Below, one piece after another: positions 18,774-27,766 of a stretch of DNA of 64,000 bases. The notes below the pieces were generated by a model, which had not been told where the DNA came from, did not search any database, and saw nothing but the letters and a program-made list of their open reading frames with translations. The stretch comes from an uncultured Candidatus Melainabacteria bacterium (GTDB taxonomy: Bacteria > Cyanobacteriota > Vampirovibrionia > Gastranaerophilales > Gastranaerophilaceae), in assembly GCA_934726055.1 (NCBI GenBank), contig CAKVCZ010000003.1:62001-126000 (forward strand), given 5' to 3'. The position numbers and the translations under genes are program-made. How positions within the stretch are numbered: position 1 is the stretch's first letter; each line of letters begins with the position of its first letter.

Positions 18774-19646
18774 TTAAAATATTTTGTAATAAAGCTTTTT
18801 AAGACTCGGAATTATTTTTTCGAGTCTTATTAATTTTAAAAATTTTGAGATTATTTTTGATAAATTAATAAAAATACGTATAAATACCATTTTTACAAAG
18901 CAATTTAACGTTAATACAAATAGATTAAAATCTTTATTTTGTTTGTAAACATCATAATATGCGAGTGCATTCACAAGTTTATATTTACGTTTTCTGCTTT
19001 TTGAGATATAGCTTTGATTATGTATTCGCCAATTTGTAAGTTTTTCATTTATATAACAGGATTTCGCGTTTTTTGTTATATGAATATAAAACCACCAGTC
19101 AAAAAGTTCATCTACCGGTGTATTAAGAGCTTGTTCATTTATTAATTCCTTTTTAATCATTACACTTGATAATGTCAAAATTATATTTCGTGTTTGAAAA
19201 AGTTTAAAAATATTTGTTGGAAAGTCAATTTTATTTAAAATTTGTTCTGTTTTATTAACAATTCTGAGTTTATTTTGTATATTTTCTGAATTTCCGATAA
19301 GATTAACTGAGTTGAATACAATATCCGCGTTATCCGCTTCATTAATGCGTGTTTGGAGTGTGTTAGGATAAAACACGTCGTCGCTTTCCAAAAAAGCTAT
19401 CCATTCGCCTTGTGCATACTTTAAACCGGTCTTAATAGATTCTTTAAGTCCTTTATTTTTGTTATGACATATAAGTTTTATTCTTTTATCATCAGTAAAA
19501 GTCTTTATAATTTCAACAGAATTATCACTTGATGCATCATCTACAATTATAAGTTCCCAATCACAATAAGTCTGTGCTTGCACAGACTTAATTGTTTCTG
19601 AAATATATTCACTATAATTATAGCTTGTTGTAATTACTGAAATCAT
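18774..19646 (-). CDS. Family 2 glycosyltransferase
   Basis: 290 residues. GT-A fold start (MISVITTSYNYSEYISETIK), nucleotide-binding strand LIIVDDASSD, and the DxD-type metal site in AFLESDDVFYPNT. The C-terminal part is Lys/Ile/Leu-rich and may lie on the membrane. It transfers a sugar from a nucleotide donor, probably for a surface polysaccharide or glycan; donor and acceptor are unknown. The start ATG has no clear ribosome site. Its stop abuts the stop of cobO on the other strand. Confidence 0.88.
   Translation of the reverse strand: MISVITTSYNYSEYISETIKSVQAQTYCDWELIIVDDASSDNSVEIIKTFTDDKRIKLICHNKNKGLKESIKTGLKYAQGEWIAFLESDDVFYPNTLQTRINEADNADIVFNSVNLIGNSENIQNKLRIVNKTEQILNKIDFPTNIFKLFQTRNIILTLSSVMIKKELINEQALNTPVDELFDWWFYIHITKNAKSCYINEKLTNWRIHNQSYISKSRKRKYKLVNALAYYDVYKQNKDFNLFVLTLNCFVKMVFIRIFINLSKIISKFLKLIRLEKIIPSLKKLYYKIF
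18801..18828 (+). terminator. Hairpin behind cobO, inside the convergent gene
   Basis: Perfect eight-base stem AAGACTCG/CGAGTCTT with a 12-base loop, 27 bp after the cobO stop and within the 3' end of the convergent glycosyltransferase gene. The T-tract after it is weak (ATTAATTTTA), so termination is uncertain. Confidence 0.4.
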
Positions 19647-19668
19647 AATTTGTTTGCTCTTACGAGTT

Positions 19669-19775
19669 CATTCGCTATAAATTTGCTTTCAGCAAATTAG
19701 TCGTTCATTTCAAATTGTTCACAGGGACGTGCTGGGTTCGCTATCGCTCACACGGTGCACTTGTCAAAATCCGCT
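19669..19775. repeat. 107-bp intergenic direct repeat, copy 1
   Basis: Nearly identical to 19804-19910, with about six mismatches and a repeat period of 135 bp. It contains a perfect hairpin AATTTGCT-TTC-AGCAAATT and is visibly richer in G+C than its surroundings. It does not encode a plausible protein. Confidence 0.9.
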
Positions 19776-19803
19776 TTTGGATTATTGACTGTTCACAATT
19801 TTT

Positions 19804-19910
19804 CATTCACTATAAATTTGCTTTCAGCAAATTAGTCGTTCATTTTAAATTGTTCACAGGGACGTGCTGGGTTCGCTAATGCTCACGCGGCGCACTTGTC
19901 AAAATCCGCT
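19804..19910. repeat. 107-bp intergenic direct repeat, copy 2
   Basis: Second copy of the unit at 19669-19775. Its last two bases overlap the stop codon of nrdJ (complement of 19909-19911). The same AATTTGCT-TTC-AGCAAATT hairpin is conserved, while the differences cluster in the stretch after GGGTTCGCTA. Confidence 0.9.
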
Positions 19911-21888
19911 ACGAACAACCGGAATATCCGCAGTTAGGACAGATGAAACATCCTTCTGCCATGTGAATTTTAGTTCCGCATTCAGGACATGTTACTTCTT
20001 TAACTTCACCTGTCGGATTGTATTCTTCTGCTTTAGGTTCGTCTGTTGTTTCAACCTTTTCTTCAACTTTTTCTTCTTTTTTCTTTGTCAAATTCATTGG
20101 TTGAATTGGTCTGCAATTGTTTCTGTAAACCGTAATACCTTTTAGATTGTTTTCGAATGCCAAAACGTATGTATCTTCAATATCTTTGCGAGTTGCACTT
20201 TCAACAAAGTTTACAGTTTTTGATACTGCATTATCTGTGTGAAGTTGGAATGCTGCTTGCATTTTTACGTGCCAATATGGAGATACATCATGTGCTGTTG
20301 AGAATAAGTGTTTAGATTTTTCATCAACACCATTAACATGAGCAATAGTACCTTCTTCAGATATTTGACGCATAATATCATCATTGAAGAAACCATGTTT
20401 AATAGCATAATCTTTAAATATTGGGTTTACTTCAAGCATTTCTGTGCCATCCATAACGTTTCTCATAAATACAAGACCGAATAAAGGTTCAATACCGCCA
20501 GATGCAGATGCAATCATTGAAATTGTTCCTGTTGGAGCGATACAAGTTGTTGTAGCATTTCTGATGCCGTATTTTTCAATTTGGTTATCTAATTCTTTCC
20601 ACATTTCATCAGTAATCATACCGGCTGATTTGCCTGCATATTTAGTTGCTAAGAAATGTTGGTTATCATAAATGCTGCCTTTGAAGTTTGCAAATGATCC
20701 ACGTTCTTTTGCTAAATCAATGGCTTGAACTTTTGAATGGTAATCAATAAATTCCATAACTTGTGCGGCAAGTTTTATACCTTCTTCTGAATTATATGGA
20801 ATTTCCATTTTCATTAACATATCAGCCCAACCCATTACACCTAAGCCGATTTTTCTGTTATTTTGAACCATCTCTGCAATTTTTGGTAACGGATAATTAT
20901 TTACTGTGATAACGTCATCCAAGAAAATTATTGATAATTTAGTGATATCTTTTAATTTATCCCAATTAATTTTACCGTCTTCAACCATTAAACCTAAGTT
21001 AATTGAACCTAAGTTACATGCTTCAAATGGTAATAGAGGAACTTCACCACATGGATTAGTAGATTCGATTTCTCCAATTAAAGGTGTAGGATTATCAGCA
21101 TTCATCTTATCAATAAAGATGATACCGGGTTCACCTGTTGACCATGCATTATTAACTATCTTATCGAAAACTTCTTTTGCATTTAATTTTCCTGCAACAT
21201 CTTTTGTGTTTGGATTGTATAATTCATATTCAGTATTATTTTTAACAGCGTCCATAAATTTATCTGTTAAAGCAACTGAAATATTGAAGTTGTTTAATTT
21301 TGAAGTATCATTTTTGCAGTTGATAAATTCTAAAATATCAGGATGGTCAACTCTTAAAATACCCATGTTTGCACCACGTCTTGTTCCGCCTTGTTTAACA
21401 GCTTCAGTTGCCGCATTGAAAACTTCCATAAACGATACAGGACCTGATGAAACACCCATTGTTGATTTAACAACACTGTTTTTTGCTCTCAATCTTGAGA
21501 ATGAAAAACCTGTTCCGCCACCTGATTTGTGAATTAGAGCAGTATTTTTAACTGCTTCAAATATGCCTTCTAAAGAATCTTCAACCGGCAATACAAAACA
21601 TGCTGACAGTTGACCTAATTCTCTACCTGCGTTCATTAATGTTGGTGAATTTGGCATAAAGTATCTTTTGGTAATTGCTTCGTAAAATTTTGCAGATAAT
21701 TTGTCTGCATCTTCTTGTGTTTTACCGTATTCTAATTCTGCTTTAGCAATAGAATCTGCAACCCTTTTGAACATTGTTGCAGGAGTTTCTGTGCATTTAC
21801 CTTCTTTATCTCTTTTTAGGTATCTTTTTTCAAGTACCTTAATTGCGTTTTCTGATAATTCTACTTTATCTTGCATTTCCACGCTCAC
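19909..21888 (-). CDS. nrdJ: Adenosylcobalamin-dependent (class II) ribonucleotide reductase
   Basis: 659 residues. It reduces ribonucleotides to deoxyribonucleotides using a radical generated from adenosylcobalamin, independent of oxygen. Key residues fit the Thermotoga-type enzyme: C97 and C291 as the redox pair, and the active-site loop NPCGE with N278, C280 and E282; the 11-residue spacing between the last two Cys is kept. Other conserved blocks are PNSPTLMNAG, SGGGTGFSFS and GGTRRGANM. The C-terminus has a Cys-rich zinc-ribbon-like tail (CPECGTK, then CPNCGYSGC), probably for re-reduction. The start is GTG 21888, with GGGAGG five bases upstream. The 107-bp repeat touches its stop codon. 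Confidence 0.97.
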   Translation of the reverse strand: MSVEMQDKVELSENAIKVLEKRYLKRDKEGKCTETPATMFKRVADSIAKAELEYGKTQEDADKLSAKFYEAITKRYFMPNSPTLMNAGRELGQLSACFVLPVEDSLEGIFEAVKNTALIHKSGGGTGFSFSRLRAKNSVVKSTMGVSSGPVSFMEVFNAATEAVKQGGTRRGANMGILRVDHPDILEFINCKNDTSKLNNFNISVALTDKFMDAVKNNTEYELYNPNTKDVAGKLNAKEVFDKIVNNAWSTGEPGIIFIDKMNADNPTPLIGEIESTNPCGEVPLLPFEACNLGSINLGLMVEDGKINWDKLKDITKLSIIFLDDVITVNNYPLPKIAEMVQNNRKIGLGVMGWADMLMKMEIPYNSEEGIKLAAQVMEFIDYHSKVQAIDLAKERGSFANFKGSIYDNQHFLATKYAGKSAGMITDEMWKELDNQIEKYGIRNATTTCIAPTGTISMIASASGGIEPLFGLVFMRNVMDGTEMLEVNPIFKDYAIKHGFFNDDIMRQISEEGTIAHVNGVDEKSKHLFSTAHDVSPYWHVKMQAAFQLHTDNAVSKTVNFVESATRKDIEDTYVLAFENNLKGITVYRNNCRPIQPMNLTKKKEEKVEEKVETTDEPKAEEYNPTGEVKEVTCPECGTKIHMAEGCFICPNCGYSGCS

Positions 21889-22026
21889 ATTAACCTCCCA
21901 TATATATTTTGTGATAGTAATTAAAATTTAAAATGTTTGTACAATCTTAATTGTATAATAAAAATTATACCGCATGTTTCATTGCATGACGATTTTTTTA
22001 TAAATATTTACAAGAAAACAAAAAAT

Positions 22027-22052
22027 AAAAAACTCCATTAATGGAGTTTTTT
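22027..22052. terminator. Intrinsic terminator behind tRNA-Cys
   Basis: AAAAAACTCCAT-TA-ATGGAGTTTTTT, symmetrical and therefore usable in both directions. It lies immediately downstream of the minus-strand tRNA gene, between it and nrdJ. Confidence 0.75.
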
Positions 22053-22057
22053 AAAAA

Positions 22058-22129
22058 AGGCGACACCCAGATTCGAACTGGGGGATAAAAGCTTTGCAGG
22101 CTTCTGCCTTACCACTTGGCCATGTCGCC
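22058..22129 (-). tRNA. tRNA-Cys (anticodon GCA)
   Basis: 72 bases. The acceptor stem GGCGACA pairs with TGTCGCC, with T as the discriminator base (U73 is the main cysteine identity base). The anticodon loop is CTGCAAA on an AAGC/GCTT stem, and the T-arm contains GTTCGAATC. CCA is not encoded. Confidence 0.97.
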
Positions 22130-22193
22130 ATATATGCTACTTTCTTATATATTATTGTAATAAAACTTATTTGTCAATAGATAATGTGTATGC

Positions 22194-22234
22194 AAAAAAA
22201 GAGTAAATTCTTTTTGAATTTACTCTTTTTTTTT
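22194..22234. terminator. Intrinsic terminator behind the first HNH gene
   Basis: Ten-base stem GAGTAAATTC/GAATTTACTC flanked by A and T runs, six bases after the stop of the minus-strand HNH gene. It could also stop transcripts from the left. Confidence 0.85.
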
Positions 22235-22239
22235 GTTTA

Positions 22240-23658
22240 TTATGCTGCTAAATCATTATTACCGCTTTGTTGTTCTTCAACTTTTGATGTTTTTTCGTTG
22301 TTATTTGCAGATTCAGGAAATCTCATAATTTTTCCGCCATGTCTTTTCTTTTTAGATTTTTTTGTGTGTTTAACTTCGGTAGTGTTAGTATCCGTTGTTT
22401 CTTTCTTTTCTGATGGCTTATTATAATCATGGAATCCGTGATAAGAACCTTGATATGCACCGCTTGCATTGTTTCTTTCTTTAATATCCATAGTTGGTTT
22501 TGCGATGCCGCGTTCTTTTCTTATTGCATCAATTTCTTCAGGATTTTTAACTTTTAAAATTACTTTGCCATTCGTTTCGTTAAAAATAGCCTCTTTTAAA
22601 TCTAGCGGATAATCATCATAGTTGCCGCCAATTTTACCTTTTATAATTTCTTCTGTTACTGCATTTAAGTTGTCTTGAATATTATCCGGCATGTTTGGAT
22701 ATTTTTTCATCCATTCATCATAAGACATGTTACCACGAGAGCTGTTACATTCTTGGCATTCGCCCATGTAGTTGTTAGTTGCATTAGGACCGCCTTTTGA
22801 TTTTGGATGAATATGTTCTGCTGTTACTACTGCTTTTTGAATCAATCTTTGCGCTAATTTTCTTTCATTGCCACTCATTGCAGTATTTAACATTTTACCA
22901 ATTGCTTTTTCTGATTCAGGTAATTGAACTGCTATATCCATTAATTCATGAACTTTTTCGTGGTCTAAATTATGTTTCTTTTCTAATCTTGTAATTTGTG
23001 TTAAGAATCCCGTTCTGTCAAATTTTGCATATTTAGAACCTCTAGGCAATTGTCCGATTAATTTTGAAGGAACATTAAATTTAGTTAATAATTCATATTC
23101 ACATGCGTATTGTATTGGATTTTTTTGTCCAAAAAGTTCTTGTGATTTATGATTTGTTTTTTGTAATACATCTATTTGTTCGTCTTTTAATACTCTTTCA
23201 GGATTTGGTTCTGTTCTTGAAATTGCTGTTGATAAAGATGCATCCGGCATTCTTTTTAATTGTTTTTGAATGTAGTGAACAACCGCTTTTTCTTCTGCTC
23301 TGAAGTAATCCATGTTTTTGTTTAAACAGTTATTTAATGTGTATCCTGATGAGTTGCTTGCTTCAAATACAAATTCATCAATTTGAGCATTTGTCATCAT
23401 TGGACGACCACAGCATGTGCAAGGCATGTCTTCTAACTCTTTTACTTTAAAGTTTGCTGTTGAACATGCAAATCCTGTAAATGCAGGGTTAACCATTTGT
23501 GAGCCTATAAAATAGTTTCTGATAATTTGTGATGCTTTTGAAGAATTGTCAACAATTGGATTTGTAACTTTTGCATCTTTAGTTTGTTGATTTTGTGTTT
23601 TTTGTAATGTTGCTACTGTCGAAATTGGTGTAGCTGCAGAAATTCTTTGTACTTTCAT
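22240..23658 (-). CDS. HNH-endonuclease-fold protein, paralog A
   Basis: 472 residues. The C-terminal HNH core (about 279-325) has H282-I-H284-P, an Asn region NATNNY, and the C301-x2-C304 zinc pair followed by NSSRGNMSYDEWM. A second CxxC (C80-C83, in PCTCCGRPMM) lies in a conserved N-terminal domain shared with the neighbouring paralog. The middle is helical; the last 80 residues are Lys/Thr-rich and disordered, unlike the paralog. There is no signal peptide. HNH proteins cut or nick nucleic acids, but a role in defence, mobility, repair or toxicity cannot be chosen from sequence. The start ATG has AAGG eight bases upstream. Confidence 0.8.
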   Translation of the reverse strand: MKVQRISAATPISTVATLQKTQNQQTKDAKVTNPIVDNSSKASQIIRNYFIGSQMVNPAFTGFACSTANFKVKELEDMPCTCCGRPMMTNAQIDEFVFEASNSSGYTLNNCLNKNMDYFRAEEKAVVHYIQKQLKRMPDASLSTAISRTEPNPERVLKDEQIDVLQKTNHKSQELFGQKNPIQYACEYELLTKFNVPSKLIGQLPRGSKYAKFDRTGFLTQITRLEKKHNLDHEKVHELMDIAVQLPESEKAIGKMLNTAMSGNERKLAQRLIQKAVVTAEHIHPKSKGGPNATNNYMGECQECNSSRGNMSYDEWMKKYPNMPDNIQDNLNAVTEEIIKGKIGGNYDDYPLDLKEAIFNETNGKVILKVKNPEEIDAIRKERGIAKPTMDIKERNNASGAYQGSYHGFHDYNKPSEKKETTDTNTTEVKHTKKSKKKRHGGKIMRFPESANNNEKTSKVEEQQSGNNDLAA

Positions 23659-23860
23659 TTTGAGACCTTACCTGTTTCTTTCCTAAATAATTCGTGTTTT
23701 TTCTTTTCGTGCTTATTTCTTATTTTTTTACAATTTCGCTATTTTAATTTAATATTCAATTTTTCTATTTTATTTTTATGAGACCATGCTTTTGATTATA
23801 TTTTAAACCAAAAAAATTTTTTGTATATAGTTTTGTATAATTTATTTAGATGATTTTTAT

Positions 23861-23894
23861 AATTATTAAAATTTGAATATAAATTTTAATAATT
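23861..23894. terminator. AT-only perfect hairpin behind the second HNH gene
   Basis: Fourteen-base perfect stem AATTATTAAAATTT/AAATTTTAATAATT with a six-base loop, overlapping the TAA stop. It is composed only of A and T, so it may be a weak terminator or an mRNA 3' end stabiliser. Confidence 0.5.
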
Positions 23895-25041
23895 ACGCAG
23901 CTTGTTGAGCTTTATTTTTTCTTCTGCAATGAGCATCTTGACGAGCTTTAGTAATTTCTTGCGGATTTTTAACTTGTAATTTGATTACACCGTCAGTTTC
24001 TCTATGGAATGTTTTTTTGATATCTTCCGGATAATCGTCGTATTTTTGACCTAAATTACCGTTAATGATTCTTTCAGTTACTTCGTTAATATTTTTTTGA
24101 ACACTTCTTGGCATGTTTGGAAAGTTTTCCATCCATTCATTTAAAGGCATGTGTCCACGTTTGCTATTGCAATCTGCACATTCTGCAACATAATTAGCAG
24201 TATTATCAGGTCCGCCAAGTGTATCAGGATGGATATGTTCTGCTGTTGAAACTGCGGTTTGAGCTAATCTGTGAGCAATTGATTTGTCATCACGATTGCT
24301 GTGAGCGTATTTTACGATAAATGCTTCTATTGAGTTTTGCGACATAGGCAATTTTACCGCAATATCAAGCAATTGACCTGCATATTCTTTATTTTCCATA
24401 TCTTTTGTCGCATCAACTATGTTTTTTAAGAATGGTTTTCTTTGGAAGAAATGTTCTTCATTACTGTTTTTAATATCATTTAAAGCTTTTTTTATACATT
24501 TTTCAACTGCATTATCTTTTCCTAAAGGTTCTGCCTTTTTAGATAATTCTTTTAAAACATTTTTTTGTTCATCTTCAAGTAATGCTTTTGCATTTGGTGA
24601 ATATTGATTTAATAAACCTTTTATTGTTAATTTAGGATTTTTTTCGGATGTTTTCATTAAAAAGTTAACAACCGCTTTTTCTGTACCTCTGAAATAATCC
24701 ATGTGTGCAGCTAAATGTGATTGTAGTTCTTTACCTTTTAAACCAACTGCTTTTTCTTCAAATGCTTTTACATCACTGTTTCTAAGCATTTTTCTTCCGC
24801 AGCATGCACAAGGAATGTCTTTTTCTTGTTTAACCTTAAACTCACTCTTATCGCAAGAATGTCCTTTGAAACTTACTAATTGTTCGCCCCTGAAATAATT
24901 AGAAATTGCTTGCGAACTAATTTTGTTATCTGCAATCGGATTAGATACATTGTTGTACACTAAAGTGTTTTTGATTGCATTCTCTCTGTTTAAATTTGTG
25001 TTTTGAACTCTTGAATTAATCCCGATATTATTTACTAACAT
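23893..25041 (-). CDS. HNH-endonuclease-fold protein, paralog B
   Basis: About 382 residues, clearly homologous along its length to the protein at 22240-23658. Shared blocks include NPIADN and NYF near the N-terminus, IPCACCGRKM, the stretch around MDYF and EKAVV, and the HNH core EHIHPDTLGG, N-x-ANYVAECADCN, KRGHMPLNEWM. It lacks the long Lys/Thr-rich tail of paralog A. Start choice: ATG 25041 (MLVNN) has AGG just upstream; an ATG four codons earlier at 25053 has no site. The genes are separated by 234 bp with an AT hairpin, so each may be transcribed alone. Function as for paralog A, unknown beyond a likely nuclease. Confidence 0.8.
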   Translation of the reverse strand: MLVNNIGINSRVQNTNLNRENAIKNTLVYNNVSNPIADNKISSQAISNYFRGEQLVSFKGHSCDKSEFKVKQEKDIPCACCGRKMLRNSDVKAFEEKAVGLKGKELQSHLAAHMDYFRGTEKAVVNFLMKTSEKNPKLTIKGLLNQYSPNAKALLEDEQKNVLKELSKKAEPLGKDNAVEKCIKKALNDIKNSNEEHFFQRKPFLKNIVDATKDMENKEYAGQLLDIAVKLPMSQNSIEAFIVKYAHSNRDDKSIAHRLAQTAVSTAEHIHPDTLGGPDNTANYVAECADCNSKRGHMPLNEWMENFPNMPRSVQKNINEVTERIINGNLGQKYDDYPEDIKKTFHRETDGVIKLQVKNPQEITKARQDAHCRRKNKAQQAA

Positions 25042-25284
25042 AAACCTGACCATAAAATTTGAAAACTAACTTACACTCATATAATGTTCGTAAAAAATTT
25101 TTTTGCTACTTGAAATTTTAAACTGTTACAATACTTTATAATGTAATATTTACACTTATTCTAGCCTTTCATATATTTATATGATTTTTAATTAAAGTTT
25201 GTTTACAAAGTGTACAAAAATTTTTGTTTATGTAAAAATGAACTTGGATAATAATAGTATTTATTTTTTAGTGAAGGAGAAAAA

Positions 25285-27702
25285 ATGGAAAAAAGAGCTA
25301 AAAAAACATTGCTAGCTTCAGTTCTATCAATGTTAATGTTGTCTGCTCCTGCAATTGCAAGTGAAGCAGATTTAGTTGTTCCAAAAATTGCTGAACATTA
25401 TCCTTTAGGACACTCATTACTTTTAATTGGTATTGCTGTTTCTGTTTTAGGTTTAATTTTCGGACTTTTGGCATTTGCTCAAGTGAAAAAGATTGAAGTT
25501 CATGAATGTATGGCAAATGTTGGAAACACAATTTTTGAAACTTGTAAAACATATCTTGTTCAACAAGGTAAATTTCTAATCGCATTAGAAATTCTAATCG
25601 GTTTATGTATTGCATTTTACTTTGGTGGATTAGCTAAAATGGGTTGGCAAGGTGTTCTAATCATTTTAGCTTTTTCTGTAATTGGTATTTTAGGTTCTTA
25701 TGCAGTAGCTTGGTTTGGTATCAGAATGAATACTTTAGCTAATTCAAGAACAGCATTTACAGCATTAAAAGGTAATCCTTTAAATATTTTAAACTTGCCT
25801 TTAAAAGCAGGTATGTCAATTGGTGTTGTTTTGGTATCAATTGAATTAATTTTAATGTTGGTAATTTTATTATTTGTACCTGGTAATATTGCAGGTGCTT
25901 GTTTTATCGGTTTTGCAATTGGTGAATCTTTAGGTGCTTCTGCACTTCGTGTTGCAGGTGGTATTTTCACAAAAATTGCTGATATCGGTTCAGACTTAAT
26001 GAAAATCCAATTCGGCATTAAAGAAGACGATCCAAGAAACCCTGGTGTTATTGCCGATTGTACAGGTGATAATGCAGGTGATTCTATCGGACCAACAGCT
26101 GATGGCTTTGAAACTTATGGTGTAACAGGTGTTGCTCTTGTTTCATTTATTTTATTAGCTGTAAAAGGTGATGTTAACCAATGTCAATTATTGGCATGGA
26201 TATTCACTATGAGATTCTTGATGATTGTTACTTCAATTGTTTCATATTGGATTAACGGTGCAATCACAAAAGTTTATGCCGCAAATACTCAAAAGTTCGA
26301 TTTTGAACAACCTTTAACAAATTTAGTATGGATTACATCAATCCTATCAATTGTTATGACTTATGGCGTAAGCTATTGGTTATTGGCTCCAATGGGTGGA
26401 AGCTTATGGTTAGTTTTATCAACAATCATTTCTTGCGGTACTGTTGGTGCAGCTTTGATTCCTGAAGCTACAAAGAAATTTACTTCACCTCAAGCTTTAC
26501 ACACAAAAGAAGTTGTAACTGCTTCTCGTGAAGGCGGTTCTTCATTAACAATTCTTTCAGGTATTGTTTCAGGTAACTTCTCAGGATTCTGGATTGGTGC
26601 AGTAATCGTATTATTAATGGGCTTAGCTTATGCAGCAAGTTTACATATTCCAGAAGCTACAATGGTTTATCCATCTGTATTCGCTTTCGGTTTAGTAGCA
26701 TTTGGTTTCTTAGGTATGGGACCTGTTACAATTGCTGTTGACTCTTATGGTCCGGTAACTGATAATGCTCAATCAGTATATGAATTATCATTGATTGAAT
26801 CTATTCCAAATGTTGGGGAAGAAATTGAAAAACAATACAATTTCAAACCTGATTTTGAAAATGCTAAAAAATATTTAGAAGAAAATGATGGTGCAGGTAA
26901 CACATTCAAAGCAACTTCTAAACCAGTATTAATTGGTACAGCAGTTGTTGGTGCTACAACTATGATTTTCTCATTAATCTTAGTTATCCAAAATGTTTTA
27001 GGAATTACACCTGAAATGATTTTGAATATGTTAAATCCATACACATTGCTTGGTTTCATTGCCGGTGGTGCTGTAATTTACTGGTTCTCAGGTGCTTCAA
27101 TGCAAGCTGTTACAACAGGTGCATACTCAGCAGTTGAATATATCAGAAAACATATTAAATTAGATTCAGATGAACAATCTGCAAACATTTCAAACTCAAA
27201 AGAAGTTGTTAAAATTTGTACTCAATATGCTCAAAAAGGTATGTGGAACATCTTTATTGCATTGTTCTCATTTGCTTTGGCATTAGCATTTTTATCAGCT
27301 CCATTAGGAGAAAACTTACATCCTGTATCATTCTTCGTAAGCTACTTAATTGCAATTGCAGTATTTGGTTTATTCCAAGCTGTATTTATGGCAAATGCCG
27401 GTGGATGTTGGGATAATGCTAAGAAAATTGTTGAAGTTGACTTAGCAGAAAAGGGAACTCCTCTACACGATGCAACAGTTGTAGGTGATACTGTTGGTGA
27501 TCCGTTCAAAGATACTTCTTCAGTAGCTATGAACCCAATTATCAAATTCACTACATTGTTTGGTTTATTGGCAATGGAAATTGCAATTAACCCTGCATTC
27601 CAAAAATATGCACCTGTTGTTGGTGTAGTATTCTTAGTAATTGCATTAGTGTTTGTATGGAGAACATTCTATGCAATGAGAATTCCTGAAAAGAAAGACT
27701 AA
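25285..27702 (+). CDS. hppA: Membrane-bound ion-translocating pyrophosphatase
   Basis: 805 residues, about 16 membrane helices. It couples pyrophosphate hydrolysis to H+ and/or Na+ pumping. The substrate-binding block reads IADIGSDLMKIQFG, then EDDPRNPGVIAD, CTGDNAGD, with the acidic residues for Mg-PPi kept. Two later blocks (GPVTDNAQSVYE; NAGGCWDNAKK followed by HDATVVGDTVGDPFKDT) complete the active site. In GNTFKATSK, Lys occupies the position that is Ala in K+-dependent enzymes, so K+-independence is expected. The stretch CTGDNAGDSIGPTADGFE is unlike the common DNVGDNVGD form. AAGGAG precedes ATG 25285. The ion cannot be assigned from sequence. Confidence 0.95.
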   Translation: MEKRAKKTLLASVLSMLMLSAPAIASEADLVVPKIAEHYPLGHSLLLIGIAVSVLGLIFGLLAFAQVKKIEVHECMANVGNTIFETCKTYLVQQGKFLIALEILIGLCIAFYFGGLAKMGWQGVLIILAFSVIGILGSYAVAWFGIRMNTLANSRTAFTALKGNPLNILNLPLKAGMSIGVVLVSIELILMLVILLFVPGNIAGACFIGFAIGESLGASALRVAGGIFTKIADIGSDLMKIQFGIKEDDPRNPGVIADCTGDNAGDSIGPTADGFETYGVTGVALVSFILLAVKGDVNQCQLLAWIFTMRFLMIVTSIVSYWINGAITKVYAANTQKFDFEQPLTNLVWITSILSIVMTYGVSYWLLAPMGGSLWLVLSTIISCGTVGAALIPEATKKFTSPQALHTKEVVTASREGGSSLTILSGIVSGNFSGFWIGAVIVLLMGLAYAASLHIPEATMVYPSVFAFGLVAFGFLGMGPVTIAVDSYGPVTDNAQSVYELSLIESIPNVGEEIEKQYNFKPDFENAKKYLEENDGAGNTFKATSKPVLIGTAVVGATTMIFSLILVIQNVLGITPEMILNMLNPYTLLGFIAGGAVIYWFSGASMQAVTTGAYSAVEYIRKHIKLDSDEQSANISNSKEVVKICTQYAQKGMWNIFIALFSFALALAFLSAPLGENLHPVSFFVSYLIAIAVFGLFQAVFMANAGGCWDNAKKIVEVDLAEKGTPLHDATVVGDTVGDPFKDTSSVAMNPIIKFTTLFGLLAMEIAINPAFQKYAPVVGVVFLVIALVFVWRTFYAMRIPEKKD

Positions 27703-27728
27703 TTTAAAATAAATTAGGATACATAAGG

Positions 27729-27766
27729 AAAAGCAGTCGTGGTATTTATATTGCGACTGCTTTTAT
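27729..27766. terminator. Intrinsic terminator, shared by convergent genes
   Basis: AAAAGCAGTCG pairs with CGACTGCTTTT around a 14-base loop, 26 bp after hppA and directly before the end of the convergent minus-strand gene. Confidence 0.88.

Noticed and set aside
19669..19910. Insertion sequence or MITE with terminal inverted repeats.
   Set aside because: No terminal inverted repeats or target-site duplication were recognised, and no transposase fragment; reported as plain direct repeats.
20906..21532. 208-residue open frame antisense to nrdJ.
   Set aside because: Shadow of a highly conserved gene; no ribosome site, and the sense protein explains the constraint.
17780..22000. Cobalamin riboswitches in front of cobO and nrdJ.
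   Set aside because: Read both leaders for the GCAGCCGTAA-type block and B12 box; neither is present. The only core is at 4784-4854.
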